Source of the DNA: Arenicola marina
Lineage: Eukaryota; Annelida; Polychaeta; Arenicolidae
Reading direction: 5' to 3'
DNA length: 64,000 nucleotides
Assembly (NCBI GenBank): GCA_964019135.1
Contig: OZ025250.1
Location: 46,779,174 to 46,843,173 of the forward strand
Positions within the stretch are counted from its first letter, which is position 1, and every line of letters starts with the position of its first letter. This document shows, in pieces, positions 47,601 to 62,600 of the stretch. The notes under the pieces are model-generated. The model was given only the letters and a program-made list of their open reading frames with translations, did not search any database and was not told where the DNA came from. A program made the translations under genes and the position numbers.

Positions 47601-50600
47601 TCTCCCCTCCCCAGAGCCGTGGATCCGCTACACCCCCTCCTTCCTCTCCCCTCCCCGGAGCCGGGGATCCACCACACCCCGCTCCCTCCTCTCCCCTCCC
47701 CAGAGCCGTGGATCCGCTACACCCCCCTCCCTCCTCTCCCCTCCCCAGAGCCGGGGATCCGCTACACCTCCTCCCTCCTCTCCCCTCCCCAGAGCCGGAG
47801 ATCCGCTACACCCCCTCCCTCCTCTCCCCTCCCCAGAGCCGGGGATCCGCTACACCCTGCTCCCTCCTCTCCCCTCCCCAGAGCCGGGATCCGCTACACC
47901 CCCTCCCTCCTCTCCCCTCCCCAGAGCCGGGGATCCGCTACACCCCCTCCCTCCTCTCCCCTCCCCAGCCCCGCGGATCCGCTACACCCCCTCCTTCCTC
48001 TCCCCTCCCCAGAGCCGGGGATCCGCTACACCCCCCTCCCTCCTTTCCCCTCCCCAGAAGCGGGGATCCTCTATACCATCCTCCCTCCTCTCCCTCCCCA
48101 GAGCCGGGATCCGCTACACCCCCTCCCTCCTCTCCCTTCCCCAGAGCCGGGGATCTTCTATGCCATCCTCCCTCCCCTCCCCTCCCCAGAGCCGGGGATC
48201 CGCTACACCCCCTCCCTCCTCTCCCCTCCCCAGCCCCGGGGATCCGCTACACCCCCTCCCTCCTCTCCCCTCCCCAGAGCCGGGATCCGCTACACCCCCT
48301 CCCTCCTCTCCCCTCCCCAGAGCCGGGGATCCGCTACACCCCCTCCCTCCTCTCCCCTCCCAGCCCCGGGGATCCGCTACACCCCCTCCCTCCCCTCCCC
48401 TCCACAGAGCCGGGGATCCGCTACACCCCCCTCCCTCCTTTCCCCTCCGCAGAAGCGGGGATCCTCTATACCATCCTCCCTCCTCTCCCCTCCCCAGAGC
48501 CGGGGATCCGCTACACCCCCTCCCTCCCCTCCTCTCCCCAGAGCCGGGGATCCGCCACACCCCCTCCCTCCTCTCGCCTCCCCAGAGCCGGGGATCCGCT
48601 ACACCCCTCCCTCCTCTCCCCTCTCGAGAGCCGGGATCCGCTACACCCCCACCCTCCTTTCCCCTCCCCACAGCCGGGGATCCTCTACACCCCCTCCCTC
48701 CTCTCCCCTCCCCAGAGCCGGGGATCCGCTACACCCCTCCCTCCTCTCCCCTCCCCAGAGCCGGGGATCCGCTACAACCCCCTCCCTCCTCTCCCCTCCC
48801 CAGAGCCGGGGATCCGCTACACCCCCTCCCTCCTCTCCACTCCCCAGAGCCGGAGATCCGCTACTCCCCCCTGCCTCCTTTCCCCTCCTCAGAGCCGGGG
48901 ATCCGCTACACCCCCTCCCTCCTCTCCCCTCCCCAGAGCCGGGGATCCTCTACACCCCTCCCACCTCTCCCCTCCCCAGAGCCGGGGATGCGCTACACCC
49001 CCTCCCTCCTCTCCCCTCCCAGAGCCGGGGATCCGCTACACCCCCTCCCTCCTCTCCCCTCCCCAGAGCCGTGGATCCGCTACACCCCCTCCTTCCTCTC
49101 CCCTCCCCGGAGCCGGGGATCCACCACACCCCGCTCCCTCCTCTCCCCTCCCCAGAGCCGTGGATCCGCTACACCCCCTCCCTCCTCTCCCCTCCCCAGA
49201 GCCGGGGATCCGCTACACCTCCTCCCTCCTCTCCCCTCCCAGAGCCGGGGATCCGCTACACCCCCTCCCTCCTCTCCCCTCCCCAGAGCCGGGGATCCGC
49301 TACACCCTGCTCCCTCCTCTCCCCTCCCCAGAGCCGGGGATGCGCTACACCCCCTCCCTCCTCTCCCCTCCCCAGAGCCGGGGATCCGCTACACCCCCTC
49401 CCTCCTCTCCCCTCCCCAGCCCCGGGGATCCGCTACACCCCCTCCTTCCTCTCCCCTCCCCAGAGCCGCGGATCCGCTACACCCCCCTCCCTCCTTTCCC
49501 CTCCCCAGAAGCGGGGATCCTCTATACCATCCTCCCTCCTCTCCCCTCCCCAGAGCCGGGGATCCGCTACACCCCCTCGCTCCTCTCCCCTCCCCAGAGC
49601 CGGGGATCTTCTATACCAACCTCCCTCCCCTCCCCTCCCCAGAGCCGGGGATCCGCTACACCCCCTCCCTCCTCTCCCCTCCCCAGCCCCGGGGATCCGC
49701 TACACCCCCTCCCTCCTCTCCCCTCCCCAGAGCCGGGGATCCGCTACACCCCCTCCCTCCTCTCCCCTCCCAAGAGCCGGGGATCCGCTACACCCCCTCC
49801 CTCCTCTCCCCTCCCCAGCCCCGGGGATCCGCTACACCCCCTCCCTCCTCTCCCCTCCACAGAGCCGCGGATCCGCTACACCCCCCTCCCTCCTTTCCCC
49901 TCCACAGAAGCGGGGATCCTCTATACCATCCTCCCTCCTCTCCCCTCCCCAGAGCCGGAGATCCGCTACACCCCCTCCCACCTCTCACCTCCCTAGAGCC
50001 GGGGATCCGCTACACCCCCTCCCTCCTCTCCCCTCCCCAGAGCCAGGGATCCGCTACACCCCCTCCCTCCTCTCCCTTCCCCAGAGCCGGGGATCCGCTA
50101 CACCCCCTCCCTCCTCTCCCCTCCCCAGAGCCGGGAATCCGCCACACCCCCTCCCTCCTCTCCACTCCCCAGAGCCGGGGATCCGCTACACCCCCTCCCA
50201 CCTCTCTCCTCCCCAGAGCCGGGGATCCGCTACACCCCGCTCCCACCTCTCCCCTCCCCAGAGCCGGGGATCCGCTACACCCCCTCCCTCCTCTTCCCTC
50301 CCCAGAAGCGGGGATCCGCTACACCCTCTCCCTCCTCTCCCCCTCCCTAGAGCCGGGATCCGCTACACCCCCCTCCCTCCTCTCCCCTCCCCAGAGCCGG
50401 AGATCCGCTACACCCCCTCCCTCCTCTCCACTCCCCAGAGCCGGGGATCCGCTACACCCCGCTTCCTCCTCTCCCCTCCTAGAGCCGGGGATCCGCTACA
50501 CCCCCTCCCTCCTCTCCCCTCTCCAGAGCCGGGGATCCGCTACACCCCCTCCCTCCTCTCCCCTCCCCAGAGCCGGGGATCCGCTACACCCCCCTCCCTC

Positions 50601-53600
50601 CTCTCCCCTCCCCAGAGCCGGGGATCCGCTACACCCCCTCCCTCCTCTCCCCTCCCCAGAGCCGGGGATCCGCTACACCCCCTCCCTCCTCTCCCCTCCC
50701 CAGAGCCGGGGATCCGCTACACCCCCCTCCCTCCTCTCCCCTCCCCAGAGCCGGAGATCCGCTACACCCCCTCCCTCCTCTCCCCTCCCTAGAGCCGGGG
50801 ATCCGCTACACCCCCTCCCTCCTCTCCCCTCCCCAGAGCCGGGAATCCGCCACACCCCCTCCCTCCTCTCCACTCCCCAGAGCCGGGGATCCGCTACACC
50901 CCGCTCCCACCTCTACCCTGCCGAGAGCCGGGGATCCGCTACACCCCCTCCCTCCTCTCCCCTCCCCAGAGCCGGGGATCTGCTACACCCCCTCCCTCGT
51001 CTCCCCTCCCCAGCCCCGGGGATCCGATACACCCCCTCCCTCCTCTCCCCTCCCCAGAGCCGGGGATCCGCTACACCCCCCTCCCTCCTTTCCCCTCCCT
51101 AGAAGCGGGGATCCTCTATACCATCCTCCCTCCTCTCCCCTCCCCAGAGCCGGGGATCCGCTACACCCCCTCCCTCCTCTCCCCTCCCCAGAGCCGGGGA
51201 TCCTCTATACCATCCTCCCTCCTCTCCCCTCCCCAGAGCCGGAGATCCGCTACACCCCTTCCCACCTCTCACCTCCCTAGAGCCGGGGATCCGCTACACC
51301 CCCTCCCTCCTCTCCCCTCCCCAGAGCCAGGGATCCGCTACACCCCCTCCCTCCTCTCCCCTCCCCAGAGCCGGGGATCCGCTACACCCCGCTCCAACCT
51401 CTACCCTGCCGAGAGCCGGGGATCCGCTACACCCCCTCCCTCCTCTCCCCTCCCCAGAGCCGGGGATCCGCTACACCCCCTCCCACCTCTCTCCTCCCCA
51501 GAGCCGGGGATCCGCTACACCCCGCTCCCACCTCTCCCCTCCCCAGAGCCGGGGATCCGCTACACCCCCTCCCTCCTCTCCCCTCCCCAAAAGCGGGGAT
51601 CCGCTACACCCCCTCCCTCCTCTCCACTCCCCAGAGCCGGGGATCCGCTACACCCCCTCCCTCCTCTCCCCTCCCCAGAGCCGGGGATCCGCTACACCCC
51701 CTCCCTCCTCTCCACTCCCCAGAGCCGGGGATCCGCTACACCCCCTCCCTTCTCTCCCCTCCCCAGAGCCGGGGATCCGCTACACCCCCTCCCTCCTCTC
51801 CCCTCCCCAGAGCCGGGGATCCGCTACACCCCCTCCCTCCTCTCCCCTCCCCAGGGCCGGGGATCCGCTACATCCCCTCCCTCCTCTCCCCTCCCCAGAG
51901 CCGGGGATCCGCTACACCCCCTCCCTCCTCTCCCCTCCCCAGAGCCGGGGATCCGCTACACACCCTCCCTCCTCTCCCCTCCCCAGAGCCGGGGATCCGC
52001 TACACCCCCTCCCTCCTCTCCCCTCCCCAGAGCCGGGGATCTGCTACACCCTCCTCCCTCCTCTCCCCTCCCCAGGGCCGGGGATCCGCTACACCCCCTC
52101 CCTCCTCTCCCCTCCCCAGAGCCGGGGATCCGCTACACCCTCCTCCCTCCCCTCCCCTCCCCAGAGCCGGGGATCCGCTACACACCCTCCCACCTCTCCC
52201 CTCCCCAGAGCCGGGGATCCGCTACACCCCCTCCCTCCTCTCCCCTCCCCAGAGCCGGGGATCCACTACACCCCCTCCCTCCTCTCCCCTCCCCAGGGCC
52301 TGGGATCCGCTACACCCCCTCCCACCTCTCCCCTCCCCAGAGCCGGGGATCCGCTACACCCCCTCCCTCCTCTCCCCTCCCCAGAGCCGGGGATCCGCTA
52401 CACCCCCTCCCTCCTCTCCCCTCCCCAGAGCCGGGGATCCGCTACACCCTCTCCCACCTCTCCCCTCCCCAGAGCCGGGGATCCGCTACACCCCTCCCTC
52501 CTCTGCCCTCCCCAGAGCCGGGGATCCGCTACACCCCCTCCCACCTCTCCCCTCCCCAGAGCCGGGGATCCACTACACCCCCTCCCTCCTCTCCCCTCCC
52601 CAGAAGCGGGGATCCGCTACACCCCCTCCCTCCTCTCCCCTCCCCAGAGCCGGGGATCCGCTACACCCCCTCCCACCTCTCCCCTCCCTAGAGCCGGGGA
52701 TCCACTACACCCCCTCCCTCCTCTCCCCTCCCCAGGGCCGGGGATCCGCTACACCCCCTCCCTCCTCTCCCCTCCCCAGAGCCGGGGATCCGCTACACCC
52801 CCTCCCTCCTCTCCCCTCCCCAGAGCCGGGGATCCGCTACACACCCTCCCTCCTCTCCCCTCCCCAGAGCCGGGGATCCGCTACACCCCCTCCCTCCTCT
52901 CCCCTCCCCAGAGCCGGGGATCTGCTACACCCTCCTCCCTCCTCTCCCCTCCCCAGGGCCGGGGATCCGCTACACCCCCTCCCTCCTCTCCCCTCCCCAG
53001 AGCCGGGGATCCGCTACACCCTCCTCCCTCCTCTCCCCTCCCCAGAGCCGGGGATCCGCTACACCCCCTCCCACCTCTCCCCTCCCCAGAGCCGGGAATC
53101 CGCTACACCCCCTCCCTCCTCTCCCCTCCCCAGAGCCGGGGATCCACTACACCCCCTCCCTCCTCTCCCCTCCCCAGGGCCTGGGATCCGCTACACCCCC
53201 TCCCACCTCTCCCCTCCCCAGAGCCGGGGATCCGCTACACCCCCTCCCTCCTCTCCCCTCCCCAGAGCCGGGGATCCGCTACACCCCCTCCCTCCTCTCC
53301 CCTCCCCAGAGCCGGGGATCCGCTACACCCTCTCCCACCTCTCCCCTCCCTAGAGCCGGGGATCCGCTACACCCCCTCCCTCCTCTGCCCTCCCCAGAGC
53401 CGGGGATCCGCTACACCCCCTCCCACCTCTCCCCTCCCCAGAGCCGGGGATCCACTACACCCCCTCCCTCCTCTCCCCTCCCCAGAAGCGGGGATCCGCT
53501 ACACCCCCTCCCTCCTCTCCCCTCCCCAGAGCCGGGGATCCGCTACACCCGCTCCCACCTCTCCCCTCCCTAGAGCCGGGGATCCACTACACCCCCTCCC

Positions 53601-56600
53601 TCCTCTCACCTCCCCAGAAGCGGGGATCCGCTACACCCCCTCCCTCCTCTCCCCTCCCCAGAGCCGGGGATCCGCTACACCCCCTCCCACCTCTCCCCTC
53701 CCCAGAGCCGGGGATCCGCTACACCCCCTCCCACCTCTCCCCTCCCCAGAGCCGGAGATCCGCTACACCCCCTCCCTCCTCTCCACTCCCCAGAGCCGGG
53801 GATCCGCTACACCCCCTCCCTCCTCTCCCCTCCCCAGAGCCGGGGATCCGCTACACCCCCTCCCTCCTCTCCACTCCCCAGAGCCGGGGATCCGCTACAC
53901 CCCCTCCCTTCTCTCCGCTCCCCAGAGCCGGGGATCCGCTACACCCCCTCCCTCCTCTCCCCTCCCCAGAGCCGGGGATCCGCTACACCCCCTCCCTCCT
54001 CTCCCCTCCCCAGGGCCGGGGATCCGCTACACCCCCTCCCTTCTCTCCCCTCCCCAGAGCCGGGGATCCGCTACACCCCCTCCCTCCTCTCCCCTCCCCA
54101 GAGCCGGGGATCCGCTACACCCCCTCCCTCCTCTCCCCTCCCCAGAGCCGGGGATCCGCTACACCCCCTCCCTCCTCTCCCCTCCCCAGAGCCGGAGATC
54201 CGCTACACCCTCCTCCCTCCTCTCCCCTCCCCAGGGCCGGGGATCCGCTACACCCCCTCCCTCCTCTCCTCTCCCCAGAGCCGGGGATCCGCTACACCCT
54301 CCTCCCTCCTCTCCCCTCCCCAGAGCCGGGGATCCGCTACACCCCCTCCCTCCTTTCCCCTCCCCAGAGCCGGGGATCCACTACACCCCCTCCCTCCTCT
54401 CCCCTCCCCAGAGCCGGGGATCCGCTACACCCCCTCCCACCTCTCCCCTCCCTAGAGCCGGGGATCCACTACACCCCCTCCCTCCTCTCACCTCCCCAGA
54501 AGCGGGGATCCGCTACACCCCCTCCCTCCTCTCCCCTCCCCAGAGCCGGGGATCCGCTACACCCCCTCCCACCTCTCCCCTCCCCAGAGCCGGGGATCCG
54601 CTACACCCCCTCCCTCCTCTGCCCTCCCCAGAGCCGGGGATCCGCTACAGCCCCTCCCACCTCTCCCCTCCCCAGAGCCGGGGATCCGCTACACCCCCTC
54701 CCTCCTCTCCCCTCCCCAGAGCCGGGGATCCGCTACACCCCCTCCCTCCTCTCCACTCCCCAGAGCCGGGGATCCGCTACACCCCCTCCCTTCTCTCCGC
54801 TCCCCAGAGCCGGGGATCCGCTACACCCCCTCCCTCCTCTCCCCTCCCCAGAGCCGGGGATCCACTACACCCCCTCCCTCCTCTCCCCTCCCCAGGGCCT
54901 GGGATCCGCTACACCCCCTCCCACCTCTCCCCTCCCCAGAGCCGGGGATCCGCTACACCCCCTCCCTCCTCTCCCCTCCCCAGAGCCGGGGATCCGCTAC
55001 ACCCCCTCCCTCCTCTCCCCTCCCCAGAGCCGGGGATCCGCTACACCCTCTCCCACCTCTCCACTCCCCAGAGCCGGGGATCCGCTACACCCCCTCCCTC
55101 CTCTGCCCTCCCCAGAGCCGGGGATCCGCTACACCCCCTCCCACCTCTCCCCTCCCCAGAGCCGGGGATCCACTACACCCCCTCCCTCCTCTCCCCTCCC
55201 CAGAAGCGGGGATCCGCTACACCCCCTCCCTCCTCTCCCCTCCCCAGAGCCGGGGATCCGCTACACCCCCTCCCACCTCTCCCCTCCCTAGAGCCGGGGA
55301 TCCACTACACCCCCTCCCTCCTCTCACCTCCCCAGAAGCGGGGATCCGCTACACCCCTCCCCCTCCTCTCCCCTCCCCAGAGCCGGGGATCCGCTACACC
55401 CCCTCCCACCTCTCCCCTCCCCAGAGCCGGGGATCCGTTACACCCCCTCCCACCTCTCCCCTCCCCAGAGCCGGAGATCCGCTACACCCCCTCCCTACTC
55501 TCCACTCCCCAGAGCCGGGGATCCGCTACACCCCCTCCCTCCTCTCCCCTCCCCAGAGCCGGGGATCCGCTACACCCCCTCCCTCCTCTCCACTCCCCAG
55601 AGCCGGGGATCCGCTACACCCCCTCCCTTCTCTCCGCTCCCCAGAGCAGGGGATCCGCTACACCCCCTCCCTCCTCTCCCCTCCCCAGAGCCGGGGATCC
55701 GCTACACCCCCTCCCTCCTCTCCCCTCCCCAGGGCCGGGGATCCGCTACACCCCCTCCCTTCTCTCCCCTCCCCAGAGCCGGGGATCCGCTACACCCCCT
55801 CCCTCCTCTCCCCTCCCCAGAGCCGGGGATCCGCTACACCCCCTCCCTCCTCTCCCCACCCCAGAGCCGGGGATCCGCTACACCCCCTCCCTCCTCTCCC
55901 CTCCCCAGAGCCGGAGATCCGCTACACCCTCCTCCCTCCTCTCCCCTCCCCAGGGCCGGGGATCCGCTACACCCCCTCCCTCCTCTCCCCTCCCCAGAGC
56001 CGGGGATCCGCTACACCCTCCTCCCTCCTCTCCCCTCCCCAGAGCCGGGGATCCGCTACACTCCCTCCCTCCTTTCCCCTCCCCAGAGCCGGGGATCCAC
56101 TACACCCCCTCCCTCCTCTCCCCTCCCCAGAGCCGGGGATCCGCTACACCCCCTCCCACCTCTCCCCTCCCTAGAGCCGGGGATCCACTACACCCCCTCC
56201 CTCCTCTCACCTCCCCAGAAGCGGGGATCCGCTACACCCCCTCCCTCCTCTCCCCTCCCCAGAGCCGGGGATCCGCTACACCCCCTCCCACCTCTCCCCT
56301 CCCCAGAGCCGGGGATCCGCTACACCCCCTCCCACCTCTCCCCTCCCCAGAGCCGGAGATCCGCTACACCCCCTCCCTCCTCTCCACTCCCCAGAGCCGG
56401 GGATCCGCTACACCCCCTCCCTCCTCTCCCCTCCCCAGAGCCGGGGATCCGCTGCACCCCCTCCCTCCTCTCCACTCCCCAGAGCCGGGGATCCGCTGCA
56501 CCCCCTCCCTTCTCTCCGCTCCCCAGAGCCGGGGATCCGCTACACCCCCTCCCTCCTCTCCCCTCCCCAGAGCCGGGGATCCGCTACACCCTCCTCCCTC

Positions 56601-59600
56601 CTCTCCCCTCCCCAGAGCCGGGGATCCGCTACACCCCCTCCCATCTCTTCCCTCCCCAGAGCCGGGGATCCGCTACACCCCCTCCCTCCTCTCCCCTCCC
56701 CAGAGCCGGGGATCCACTACACCCCCTCCCTCCTCTCCCCTCCCCAGGGCCTGGGATCCGCTACACCCCCTCCCACCTCTCCCCTCCCCAGAGCCGGGGA
56801 TCCGCTACACCCCCTCCCTCCTCTCCCCTCCCCAGAGCCGGGGATCCGCTACACCCCCTCCCTCCTCTCCCCTCCCCAGAGCCGGGGATCCGCTACACCC
56901 TCTCCCACCTCTCCCCTCCCCAGAGCCGGGGATCCGCTACACCCCCTCCCTCCTCTGCCCTCCCCAGAGCCGGGGATCCGCTACACCCCCTCCCACCTCT
57001 CCCCTCCCCAGAGCCGGGGATCCACTACACCCCCTCCCTCCTCTCCCCACCCCAGAGCCGGGGATCCGCTACACCCCCTCCCTCCTCTCCCCTCCCCAGA
57101 GCCGGAGATCCGCTACACCCTCCTCCCTCCTCTCCCCTCCCCAGGGCCGGGGATCCGCTACACCCCCTCCCTCCTCTCCCCTCCCCAGAGCCGGGGATCC
57201 GCTACACCCTCCTCCCTCCTCTCCCCTCCCCAGAGCCGGGGATCCGCTACACTCCCTCCCTCCTTTCCCCTCCCCAGAGCCGGGGATCCACTACACCCCC
57301 TCCCTCCTCTCCCCTCCCCAGAGCCGGGGATCCGCTACACCCCCTCCCACCTCTCCCCTCCCTAGAGCCGGGGATCCACTACACCCCCTCCCTCCTCTCA
57401 CCTCCCCAGAAGCGGGGATCCGCTACACCCCCTCCCTCCTCTCCCCTCCCCAGAGCCGGGGATCCGCTACACCCCCTCCCACCTCTCCCCTCCCCAGAGC
57501 CGGGGATCCGCTACACCCCCTCCCACCTCTCCCCTCCCCAGAGCCGGAGATCCGCTACACCCCCTCCCTCCTCTCCACTCCCCAGAGCCGGGGATCCGCT
57601 ACACCCCCTCCCTCCTCTCCCCTCCCCAGAGCCGGGGATCCGCTGCACCCCCTCCCTCCTCTCCACTCCCCAAGAGCCGGGGATCCGCTGCACCCCCTCC
57701 CTTCTCTCCGCTCCCCAGAGCCGGGGATCCGCTACACCCCCTCCCTCCTCTCCCCTCCCCAGAGCCGGGGATCCGCTACACCCTCCTCCCTCCTCTCCCC
57801 TCCCCAGAGCCGGGGATCCGCTACACCCCCTCCCATCTCTTCCCTCCCCAGAGCCGGGGATCCGCTACACCCCCTCCCTCCTCTCCCCTCCCCAGAGCCG
57901 GGGATCCACTACACCCCCTCCCTCCTCTCCCCTCCCCAGGGCCTGGGATCCGCTACACCCCCTCCCACCTCTCCCCTCCCCAGAGCCGGGGATCCGCTAC
58001 ACCCCCTCCCTCCTCTCCCCTCCCCAGAGCCGGGGATCCGCTACACCCCCTCCCTCCTCTCCCCTCCCCAGAGCCGGGGATCCGCTACACCCTCTCCCAC
58101 CTCTCCCCTCCCCAGAGCCGGGGATCCGCTACACCCCCTCCCTCCTCTGCCCTCCCCAGAGCCGGGGATCCGCTACACCCCCTCCCACCTCTCCCCTCCC
58201 CAGAGCCGGGGATCCACTACACCCCCTCCCTCCTCTCCCCTCCCCAGAAGCGGGGATCCGCTACACCCCCTCCCTCCTCTCCCCTCTCCAGAGCCGGGGA
58301 TCCGCTACACCCCCTCCCACCTCTCCCCTCCCTAGAGCCGGGGATCCACTACACCCCCTCCCTCCTCTCACCTCCCCAGAAGCGGGGATCCGCTACACCA
58401 CCTCCCTCCTCTCCCCTCCCCAGAGCCGGGGATCCGCTACACCCCCTCCCACCTCTCCCCTCCCCAGAGCTGGGGATCCGCTACACCCCCTCCCACCTCT
58501 CCCCTCCCCAGAGCCGGAGATCCGCTACACCCCCTCCCTCCTCTCCACTCCCCAGAGCCGGGGATCCGCTACACCCCCTCCCTCCTCTCCCCTCCCCAGA
58601 GCCGGGGATCCGCTACACCCCCTCCCTCCTCTCCACTCCCCAGAGCCGGGGATCCGCTACACCCCCTCCCTTCTCTCCGCTCCCCAGAGCCGGGGATCCG
58701 CTACACCCCCTCCCTCCTCTCCCCTCCCCAGAGCCGGGGATCCGCTACACCCCCTCCCTCCTCTGCCCTCCCCAGGGCCGGGGATCCGCTACACCCCCTC
58801 CCTTCTCTCCCCTCCCCAGAGCCGGGGATCCGCTACACCACCTCCCTCCTCTCCCCTCCCCAGAGACGGGGATCCGCTACACCTCCTCCCTCCTCTCCCC
58901 TCCCCAGAGCCGGGGATCCGCTACACCCCCTCCCTCCTCTCCCCTCCCCAGAGCCGGGGATCCGCTACACCCTCCTCCCTCCTCTCCCCTCCGCAGGGCC
59001 GGGGATCCGCTACACCCCCTCCCTCCTCTCCCCTCCCCAGAGCCGGGGATCCACTACACCCTCCTCCCTCCTCTCCCCTCCCCAGAGCCGGGGATCCGCT
59101 ACACCCCCTCCCTCCTTTCCCCTCCCCAGAGCCGGGGATCCACTACACCCCCTCCCTCCTCTCCTCTCCCCAGAGACGGGGATCCGCTACACCCCCTCCC
59201 ACCTCTCCCCTCCCTAGAGCCGGGGATCCACTACATCCCCTCCCTCCTCTCACCTCCCCAGAAGCGGGGATCCGCTACACCCCCTCCCTCCTCTCCCCTC
59301 CCCAGAGCCGGGGATCCGCTACACCCCCTCCCACCTCTCCCATCCCCAGAGCCGGGGATCCGCTACACCCCCTCCCACCTCTCCCCTCCCCAGAGCCGGA
59401 GATCCGCTACACCCCCTCCCTCCTCTCCACTCCCCAGAGCCGGGGATCCGCTACACCCCCTCCCTCCTCTCCCCTCCCCAGAGCCGGGGATCCGCTACAC
59501 CCCCTCCCTCCTCTCCATTCCCCAGAGCCGGGGATCCGCTGCACCCCCTCCCTTCTCTCCGCTCCCCAGAGCCGGGGATCCGCTACACCCCCTCCCTCCT

Positions 59601-62600
59601 CTCCCCTCCCCAGAGCCGGGGATCCGCTACACCCCCTCCCTCCTCTCCCCTCCCCAGGGCCGGGGATCCGCTACACCCCCTCCCTTCTCTCCCCTCCCCA
59701 GAGCCGGGGATCCGCTACACCCCCTCCCTCCTCTCCCCTCCCCAGAGCCGGGGATCCGCTACACCCTCTCCCTCCTCTCCCCTCCCCAGAGCCGGGGATC
59801 CGCTACACCCCCTCCCTCCTCTCCCCTCCCCAGAGCCGGGGATCCGCTACACCCTCCTCCCTCCTCTCCCCTCCCCAGGGCCGGGGATCCGCTACACCCC
59901 CTCCCTCCTCTCCCCTCCCCAGAGCCGGGGATCCGCTACACCCTCCTCCCTCCTCTCCCCTCCACAGAGCCGGGGATCCGCTACACCCCCTCCCTCCTTT
60001 CCCCTCCCCAGAGCCGGGGATCCACTACACCCCCTCCCTCCTCTCCCCTCCCCAGAGCCGGGGATCCGCTACACCCCCTCCCACCTCTCCCCTCCCCAGA
60101 GCTGGGGATCCGCTACACCCCCTCCCACCTCTCCCCTCCCCAGAGCCGGAGATCCGCTACACCCCCTCCCTCCTCTCCACTCCCCAGAGCCGGGGATCCG
60201 CTACACCCCCTCCCTCCTCTCCCCTCCCCAGAGCCGGGGATCCGCTACACCCCCTCCCTCCTCTCCACTCCCCAGAGCCGGGGATCCGCTACACCCCCTC
60301 CCTTCTCTCCGCTCCCCAGAGCCGGGGATCCGCTACACCCCCTCCCTCCTCTCCCCTCCCCAGAGCCGGGGATCCGCTACACCCCCTCCCTCCTCTCCCC
60401 TCCCCAGAGCCGGGGATCCGCTACACCTCCTCCCTCCTCTCCCCTCCCCAGAGCCGGGGATCCGCTACACCCCCTCCCTCCTCTCCCCTCCCCAGAGCCG
60501 GGGATCCGCTACACCCTCCTCCCTCCTCTCCCCTCCCCAGGGCCGGGGATCCGCTACACCCCCTCCCTCCTCTCCCCTCCCCAGAGCCGGGGATCCGCTA
60601 CACCCTCCTCCCTCCTCTCCCCTCCCCAGAGCCGGGGATCCGCTACACCCCCTCCCTCCTTTCCCCTCCCCAGAGCCGGGGATCCACTACACCCCCTCCC
60701 TCCTCTCCCCTCCCCAGAGCCGGGGATCCGCTACACCCCCTCCCACCTCTCCCCTCCCTAGAGCCGGGGATCCACTACACCCCCTCCCTCCTCTCACCTC
60801 CCCAGAAGCGGGGATCCGCTACACCCCCTCCCTCCTCTCCCCTCCCCAGAGCCGGGGATCCGCTACACCCCCTCCCTCCTCTCCCCTCCCCAGAGCCGGG
60901 GATCCGCTACACCCCCTCCCACCTCTCCCCTCCCCAGAGCCGGAGATCCGCTACACCCCCTCCCTCCTCTCCACTCCCCAGAGCCGGGGATCCGCTACAC
61001 CCCCTCCCTCCTCTCCCCTCCCCAGAGCCGGGGATCCGCTACACCCCCTCCCTCCTCTCCCCTCCCCAGAGCCGGGGATCCGCTACACCCTCCTCCCTCC
61101 TCTCCCCTCCACAGAGCCGGGGATCCGCTACACCCCCTCCCTCCTTTCCCCTCCCCAGAGCCGGGGATCCACTACACCCCCTCCCTCCTCTCCCCTCCCC
61201 AGAGCCGGGGATCCGCTACACCCCCTCCCACCTCTCCCCTCCCCAGAGCTGGGGATCCGCTACACCCCCTCCCACCTCTCCCCTCCCCAGAGCCGGAGAT
61301 CCGCTACACCCCCTCCCTCCTCTCCACTCCCCAGAGCCGGGGATCCGCTACACCCCCTCCCTCCTCTCCCCTCCCCAGAGCCGGGGATCCGCTACACCCC
61401 CTCCCTCCTCTCCACTCCCCAGAGCCGGGGATCCGCTACACCCCCTCCCTTCTCTCCGCTCCCCAGAGCCGGGGATCCGCTACACCCCCTCCCTCCTCTC
61501 CCCTCCCCAGAGCCGGGGATCCGCTACACCCCCTCCCTCCTCTCCCCTCCCCAGAGCCGGGGATCCGCTACACCTCCTCCCTCCTCTCCCCTCCCCAGAG
61601 CCGGGATCCGCTACACCCCCTCCCTCCTCTCCCCTCCCCAGAGCCGGGGATCCGCTACACCCTCCTCCCTCCTCTCCCCTCCCCAGGGCCGGGGATCCGC
61701 TACACCCCCTCCCTCCTCTCCCCTCCCCAGAGCCGGGGATCCGCTACACCCTCCTCCCTCCTCTCCCCTCCCCAGAGCCGGGGATCCGCTACACCCCCTC
61801 CCTCCTTTCCCCTCCCCAGAGCCGGGGATCCACTACACCCCCTCCCTCCTCTCCCCTCCCCAGAGCCGGGGATCCGCTACACCCCCTCCCACCTCTCCCC
61901 TCCCTAGAGCCGGGGATCCACTACACCCCCTCCCTCCTCTCACCTCCCCAGAAGCGGGGATCCGCTACACCCCCTCCCTCCTCTCCCCTCCCCAGAGCCG
62001 GGGATCCGCTACACCCCCTCCCTCCTCTCCCCTCCCCAGAGCCGGGGATCCGCTACACCCCCTCCCACCTCTCCCCTCCCCAGAGCCGGAGATCCGCTAC
62101 ACCCCCTCCCTCCTCTCCACTCCCCAGAGCCGGGGATCCGCTACACCCCCTCCCTCCTCTCCCCTCCCCAGAGCCGGGGATCCGCTACACCCCCTCCCTC
62201 CTCTCCACTCCCCAGAGCCGGGGATCCGCTGCACCCCCTCCCTTCTCTCCGCTCCCCAGAGCCGGGGATCCACTACACCCCCTCCCTCCTCTCCCCTCCC
62301 CAGAGCCGGGGATCCGCTACACCCCCTCCCTCCTCTCCACTCCCCAGAGCCGGGGATCCGCTGCACCCCCTCCCTTCTCTCCGCTCCCCAGAGCCGGGGA
62401 TCCACCACACCCCGCTCCCTCCTCTCACCTCCCCAGAAGCGGGGATCCGCTACACCCCCTCCCTCCTCTCACCTCCCCAGAAGCGGGGATCCGCTACACC
62501 CTCTCCCTCCTCTCCCCTCCCCAGAGCCGGGGATCCGCTACACCCCCTCCCTCCTCTCCCCTCCCCAGAGCCGGGGATCCACCACACCCCCTCTCTCTTC

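Noticed and set aside
41522-51102. Very long plus-strand open frames (903, 1543, 2245, 1057 and 762 codons) encoding Pro/Ser-rich repeats
   Set aside because: They overlap in all three frames of the same 44-bp array. Most units have no stop in any plus frame, and 44 is not a multiple of three, so each frame cycles through the same peptides. Open by composition; no start context, splice or domain evidence.
42286-62408. Minus-strand Gly/Arg-rich open frames in the giant array
   Set aside because: Short repeated shadows of the same array, identical at 2005-bp steps.
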